A stretch of 53,688 bases of DNA from Treponema sp. (GTDB taxonomy: Bacteria > Spirochaetota > Spirochaetia > Treponematales > Breznakiellaceae), in contig JAISCR010000103.1 in assembly GCA_031265435.1 (NCBI GenBank), positions 1-53,688 on the forward strand, given 5' to 3'. Shown here piece after piece: positions 50,474-53,688 of this stretch. Position numbers and translations under genes: made by a program. Below the pieces are notes generated by a model. It did not search any database, had not been told where the DNA came from, and worked only from the letters and a program-made list of their open reading frames with translations. Within the stretch, counting starts at the first letter, position 1; every line of letters starts with the position of its first letter.

Positions 50474-50489
50474 TTATCGAATATCCGTC

Positions 50490-51698
50490 ATGACCCGGGC
50501 TAAACCTATCGGCGCTTTTACCTTCATTCCCTCCTACATCCTTACCTTTACCGTGTACGCGGCTATTACTCCCTATCTCTCTATTTTGGTCCGGGATTTG
50601 GGGTACAGCCACTTTTTGGTGGGGCTACTGCTGGGCGTTTTTGAAGGGGCGGGGATTGCGGGTCCCTTTGTTTTTGGATACTGGGCCGACAGGAGCGGCA
50701 GTTACCGCCGGGGGCTGGCGGTGTCGGTGCTGGTTCCGGCGCTGGCGGTGGTTCCCCTGGTCCTGTTTATCCATCCGGTGCTGAGCGCGGGGCTTTTGGC
50801 GCTGGCTGCTTTTGCCTTCCGTTCCACCACATCGCTTCTGGACGCGGTAACTACCATCCAAACCGGGAATTACGGAAAAATCCGCGCCTTCGGGTCTTTA
50901 AGTTTTATTGTGGTCCTTTTATTGTTCCAGTGGACTCCGGTACTCAGGCCCCATTCCGCGGGAAACATTGCCTTCTGGATTGCGGTGACTTCCCTGCTGT
51001 CCCTTATTCCGGTACTGCTTCTGCCCCGGACCGCCGTCGGGGTGCGGACAAAACCGCCGGGGCAAACGCGGGAGTCCGGGGCCCGCCCGCAAGAAAGCGC
51101 TGCCTTCCCCGGAACGGGCCGGATACGGGTGAGGATTGTTTCCGCCTACTTCCTGGGCGGGATGGCGATTATCTTCCTGTGCCGCTTTGCCATGGCCGCG
51201 GTGTATACTTTTTTCCCCCTCTACCTAACGGAAGAGCTCCGGTGGGACGCGGTGGGCTTTATGTTTGCCCTGGCTACGGCGGCGGAAGTACCCTGTATGT
51301 TTATCTCCGGCCGCCTGCTCCGCCGTGTCGGCCCTGTACATTTGCTGGCCCTGTCGGCGGCGGGGATCAGCCTTCGGCTCCTTATCTGGGCCGCCTTTCC
51401 CGTTAAGGGCTGTATCATAGCCGCCCAGCTGCTCCATTCCCTCTGTTTCGGGATCTTTCACCCGGCGGCGGTAAATTTTATCTCCACCGTGTTCCCGCCG
51501 GAGAAACGGGCGACGGGTATGTCGGTTTACCTTGCCCTGGGTTCGGGGCTTCCGTCGCTTATCGGGAACATGCTGGGAGGCGCCATTGTCGAGGCCGCGG
51601 GTTACCGGCTGCTTTTCGCGGGGTATGCGGCTTTTACCGGGGCCGCGATAGTCCTGTACGTCTGTATGCGCCTTACCGGGCTTATCCGGCGCCGGTAG
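50490..51698 (+). CDS. MFS transporter, HcaT/MFS_1-like
   Basis: A 402-residue membrane protein with 12 predicted helices in two halves. The N-half carries LGVFEGAGIAGPFVFGYWAD with the RSGSYRRGL loop, and GKIRAFGSLSFIVVLLLFQW. The C-half has FFPLYLTEELRWDAVGFMFA and GISLRLLIWAAFPVKGCIIA. The pattern fits the LacY-like group that includes the phenylpropionate carrier HcaT. The cargo is not established; the meta-cleavage operon 200 bp downstream makes an aromatic acid plausible. No Shine-Dalgarno precedes ATG 50490. Confidence 0.85.
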   Translation: MTRAKPIGAFTFIPSYILTFTVYAAITPYLSILVRDLGYSHFLVGLLLGVFEGAGIAGPFVFGYWADRSGSYRRGLAVSVLVPALAVVPLVLFIHPVLSAGLLALAAFAFRSTTSLLDAVTTIQTGNYGKIRAFGSLSFIVVLLLFQWTPVLRPHSAGNIAFWIAVTSLLSLIPVLLLPRTAVGVRTKPPGQTRESGARPQESAAFPGTGRIRVRIVSAYFLGGMAIIFLCRFAMAAVYTFFPLYLTEELRWDAVGFMFALATAAEVPCMFISGRLLRRVGPVHLLALSAAGISLRLLIWAAFPVKGCIIAAQLLHSLCFGIFHPAAVNFISTVFPPEKRATGMSVYLALGSGLPSLIGNMLGGAIVEAAGYRLLFAGYAAFTGAAIVLYVCMRLTGLIRRR

Positions 51699-51734
51699 GG
51701 CCTTTCCGCTTAAGCCGCCCCAGACTCCCCGGCG

Positions 51735-51757
51735 GATGACCCAGACTCCCGGTCATC
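51735..51757 (+). terminator. Possible terminator hairpin after the MFS gene
   Basis: GATGACC (51735-51741) and GGTCATC (51751-51757) pair perfectly around a 9-nt loop, 37 bp past the MFS stop. There is no clear T-run, so Rho-independent action is doubtful. Confidence 0.35.
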
Positions 51758-51794
51758 GTTTGCAGAGAAAACTTATTTTCCACTTTTATACGTA

Positions 51795-51851
51795 TATGAC
51801 AAAATTAATCTTATTATGACAAAATCAATCATTTTTTTCTTGACAAATTAA
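51795..51851 (+). promoter_or_regulatory. Tandem repeats (operator candidate) and -35-like element before the meta-cleavage operon
   Basis: TATGACAAAATTAATC (51795-51810) and TATGACAAAATCAATC (51815-51830) are direct repeats at exactly 20-bp spacing. A third, weaker copy (TTGACAAATTAA, 51840-51851) includes a perfect -35 hexamer. The two-turn period places all copies on one DNA face, as for a regulator binding cooperatively. The best -10 (CATTAT, 51866-51871) is 20 nt from the -35, so an activator may be needed. Confidence 0.55.
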
Positions 51852-51899
51852 AAAACCGGGTACACCATTATCCGATACTACCACATGAGGAGAATCACT

Positions 51900-52721
51900 A
51901 TGAGTGACAGACCGGAAATCGCCAACAGCGTCCAAACTGGAGATTTTAAAACCAATTACCACGACCTTGGCGGCGGATACCCTGTAACGCTGCTTCACGG
52001 TTCCGGTCCCGGCGTTACCGCCTGGGCCAATTGGGGCAAACTCTTTCCGCTTATAAAAGATACGTTCCGCGTGATTGCCCCGGATATGTCCGGTTTTGGC
52101 TTTACCGAGCGGGTTCCCGGCAGGGTAGAAACGATGAACGGCTGGGTCCAGCAGACCATCGACCTTTTGGACGCCCTTAGAATAGAAAAGACCAACCTCG
52201 TGGGGAATTCCTTCGGCGGCGCCCTGGCCCTTTCCCTGGCGATAAAGTACCCCCAGCGGGTTAACAAGCTGGTCCTGATGGGGACCATGGGGGTCACTTT
52301 CCCGATAACCTACGGCCTGGATCAGGTCTGGGGTTACGAGCCTTCGCTGGAACACATGGAAGAACTGCTGGAAATTTTCACCTACGACCACAGTTTTGCC
52401 AACAAGGACCTGATTAAGAGCCGCTACGAATCCAGCATCCAGCCGGGTTTCCAGGAGAGTTTCCACGCGCTGTTCCCCGAGCCGCGGCAGAAGGGAGTTG
52501 AGGCGATGGCGGGGAACCAGCATTATATCCGGAACATTCCCCACGAAACCCTTATCGTCCACGGCAGGGAAGACCGGGTTATCCCGCTTGAGAATTCGTA
52601 CCGGCTGCTCCAGCTTATCGACAACGCCCAGCTTCACGTATTCGGCAAATGCGGCCACTGGACCCAGATCGAACATACCCAGGAATTTGCCGATCTGATA
52701 CGGGCATTTTTTAAAAGGTAG
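51900..52721 (+). CDS. Alpha/beta hydrolase, 2-hydroxymuconate-semialdehyde hydrolase type
   Basis: A 273-residue enzyme of the XylF/DmpD/TodF/MhpC group, which cleaves the C-C bond of the meta-cleavage product. Catalytic elements are VTLLHGSGPGVTAWANWGKL (oxyanion region), NLVGNSFGGALALSLAIKYP (nucleophile Ser), IVHGREDRVIPLE (Asp) and FGKCGHWTQIE (His). ATG 51900 follows GAGGAG; ATG 51885 lies upstream of that site and is unlikely. It is first in the operon, 2 nt before the hydratase. Whether it prefers aldehyde or ketone products cannot be read. Confidence 0.87.
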   Translation: MSDRPEIANSVQTGDFKTNYHDLGGGYPVTLLHGSGPGVTAWANWGKLFPLIKDTFRVIAPDMSGFGFTERVPGRVETMNGWVQQTIDLLDALRIEKTNLVGNSFGGALALSLAIKYPQRVNKLVLMGTMGVTFPITYGLDQVWGYEPSLEHMEELLEIFTYDHSFANKDLIKSRYESSIQPGFQESFHALFPEPRQKGVEAMAGNQHYIRNIPHETLIVHGREDRVIPLENSYRLLQLIDNAQLHVFGKCGHWTQIEHTQEFADLIRAFFKR

Positions 52722-52723
52722 CC

Positions 52724-53503
52724 ATGGAAGCGGATAAAATCACCGCCTTCGCGGAAGAACTGTTTAGCGCGGAGCGGAACCGAAAGGCCGTTCCGCCGCT
52801 TTCCGAAAGGGATCCTTCCCTTACCGTTGACGACGCGTACCAGATTCAGCTGGTGAACATAAAACGGGTCGTCGCAATGGGGCACGTGATTTCCGGCAAG
52901 AAGATAGGCCTTACGTCGCCGGGCATCCAGAAACAGCTTGGGGTCAACGAGCCTGATTACGGACACCTGTTTGCGGCGATGGACTGTAAGGACGGGCGGA
53001 TCAATACCGCCGCCCTGCTGCAGCCCAAGATTGAAGGTGAAATCGCCTTCGTGCTTAAGGAGGATCTTTCGGGGGGCAAGGTTACCCGGGAAGACGTTCT
53101 CGCGGCGACGGATTATGCCGTAGCGGCCTTTGAAATCGTAGACAGCCGCGTCGCGAACTGGAAGATAAAACTGGTCGATACCGTCGCGGACAACGCTTCG
53201 TCGGGGCGCTATGTCCTGGGAAGCGTCAAACTGGGGATCGGCGATGTGGAGCTGCCGGAAGTGACGATGAAGCTCTACAAAAACGGAAACCTTGCCGGGG
53301 AAGGTACGGGAAAGGCCGTACTCGGCGACCCCGCCGTTTCCGTGGCATGGCTCGCGAACCGGCTTTGGGGTTACGGCGTAACCCTCAAAGCCGGGGAAGT
53401 GGTACTGTCGGGGGCCTTTTCGGCGGCGCCCGAGGCGGCAAAGGGCGATACCTTTACCGCGGAATTTTCTTCGTTCGGTACGGTAAAGGCCGAATTTATC
53501 TAA
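52724..53503 (+). CDS. 2-oxopent-4-enoate hydratase (XylJ/MhpD/DmpE type)
   Basis: A 259-residue enzyme that adds water to 2-hydroxypenta-2,4-dienoate, giving 4-hydroxy-2-oxovalerate. Family blocks are TVDDAYQIQLVNIKRVVAMG, VISGKKIGLTSPGIQKQLGV, NEPDYGHLFAAM, LQPKIEGEIAFVLKEDLSGG (metal-binding Glu region) and AAFEIVDSRVANWKIKLVDT. The decarboxylase DmpH is closely related, so the hydratase call is somewhat uncertain. It is 2 nt after the hydrolase and 83 nt before the dehydrogenase. Confidence 0.85.
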   Translation: MEADKITAFAEELFSAERNRKAVPPLSERDPSLTVDDAYQIQLVNIKRVVAMGHVISGKKIGLTSPGIQKQLGVNEPDYGHLFAAMDCKDGRINTAALLQPKIEGEIAFVLKEDLSGGKVTREDVLAATDYAVAAFEIVDSRVANWKIKLVDTVADNASSGRYVLGSVKLGIGDVELPEVTMKLYKNGNLAGEGTGKAVLGDPAVSVAWLANRLWGYGVTLKAGEVVLSGAFSAAPEAAKGDTFTAEFSSFGTVKAEFI

Positions 53504-53586
53504 GCGCCAATTTCACGAGGCGAAAAGCCTTGAAAAATCCCGAAAGGGAAGAGGCCGTTAATACCTGATAAAAACAGGAAGGAATT

Positions 53587-53688
53587 ATGGATAAAATTAA
53601 GGTAGGAATCATCGGGCCCGGCAACATCGGAAGCGATCTGATGTACAAGGTGATGAAAAGCAAACACCTCCAGATGCACCTGATGACC
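53587..53688 (+). CDS. Acetaldehyde dehydrogenase (acylating), 5' part
   Basis: The first 34 residues of a Rossmann-fold enzyme: [20 protein letters not shown], with GxGNIG-type nucleotide binding (GPGNIG), as in MhpF/DmpF. The frame runs off the window. AGGAAGG precedes ATG 53587. These enzymes convert acetaldehyde to acetyl-CoA and normally pair with an aldolase (MhpE/DmpG), expected just beyond the edge. The order hydrolase-hydratase-dehydrogenase is the standard lower meta-cleavage pathway. Confidence 0.8.
   Translation, partial: MDKIKVGIIGPGNIGSDLMYKVMKSKHLQMHLMT

Noticed and set aside
1-53688. CRISPR arrays, transposases or phage genes
   Set aside because: No regularly spaced repeats, Cas genes, integrases or transposase motifs were seen.

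Overview
The window reads as chromosome of a termite-gut-type treponeme (Spirochaetes, Treponema, closest in content to T. primitia). Three things suggest this. There is a spirochaete flagellar locus (flgK-flgL-fliW-csrA and fliD-flaG-flaB-flaB, next to PilZ and HD-GYP genes). There is the Treponema-style block mltG-dnaG-rpoD-(zinc ribbon)-rnpB-(TPR)-mreBCD-mrdA-rodA. The right edge carries an aromatic meta-cleavage operon, a trait I recall being reported for T. primitia. No transposase, phage gene or CRISPR array was seen. Base composition is about 50% GC.

Layout. 1-125: start of a divergent minus-strand gene with a near-consensus sigma-70 promoter. 353-4749: flagellar hook-filament junction and CsrA/FliW operon (+). 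4824-11801: a minus-strand run reading flaG, fliD, an unknown helical gene, pilZ, a small gene, tsaE, tsaB, HD-GYP. 11973-14147: two core flagellin genes (-), one with a clear sigma-28 promoter and both with CsrA-site-like hairpins in their leaders. 14193-20361: a rhamnose-type ABC importer with mutarotase and a URO-D family gene (-), beside an AraC regulator (+, to 21382). 21422-26650: a rarA-methyltransferase-like fusion and three envelope genes (-). 26740-27446: a small membrane protein and AroH-type chorismate mutase (+). 27447-27935: structured repeat-rich DNA, then tRNA-Tyr and tRNA-Thr (-). 28055-44575: a long plus-strand housekeeping run, including RNase P RNA and the rod-shape operon. 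44693-47380: an ABC-2 export operon ending in an ECF sigma factor, preceded by a possible leader peptide. 47489-49481: aminotransferase (-), Smr protein (+), infA (-). 49696-51698: an unknown secreted protein and an MFS transporter. 51795-53688: tandem operator-like repeats, then a meta-cleavage operon (hydrolase, hydratase, start of acetaldehyde dehydrogenase).

How the genes work together. FlgN, FlgK, FlgL and FliD build the filament junctions and cap, and two FlaB proteins form the filament core. FliW and CsrA lie in the same window, and both flaB leaders show GGA-in-loop hairpins and GGA-containing Shine-Dalgarno sites, so a FliW-CsrA-flagellin feedback loop is likely. A c-di-GMP receptor (PilZ) and phosphodiesterase (HD-GYP) bracket the t6A genes tsaE/tsaB in one transcription unit. 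The rha-type genes import and epimerise a deoxysugar. The right-edge genes would turn ring-cleavage products into pyruvate and acetyl-CoA, with an adjacent HcaT-like MFS protein as a possible aromatic acid carrier.

Points most worth a second look: the flaB leader hairpins, the tsaB gene without a standard start codon, the tRNA-Tyr 3'-end copies, the leader ORF ahead of the export operon, and the 20-bp-period repeats ahead of the meta-cleavage operon. All calls come from reading the sequence; no database search was run.
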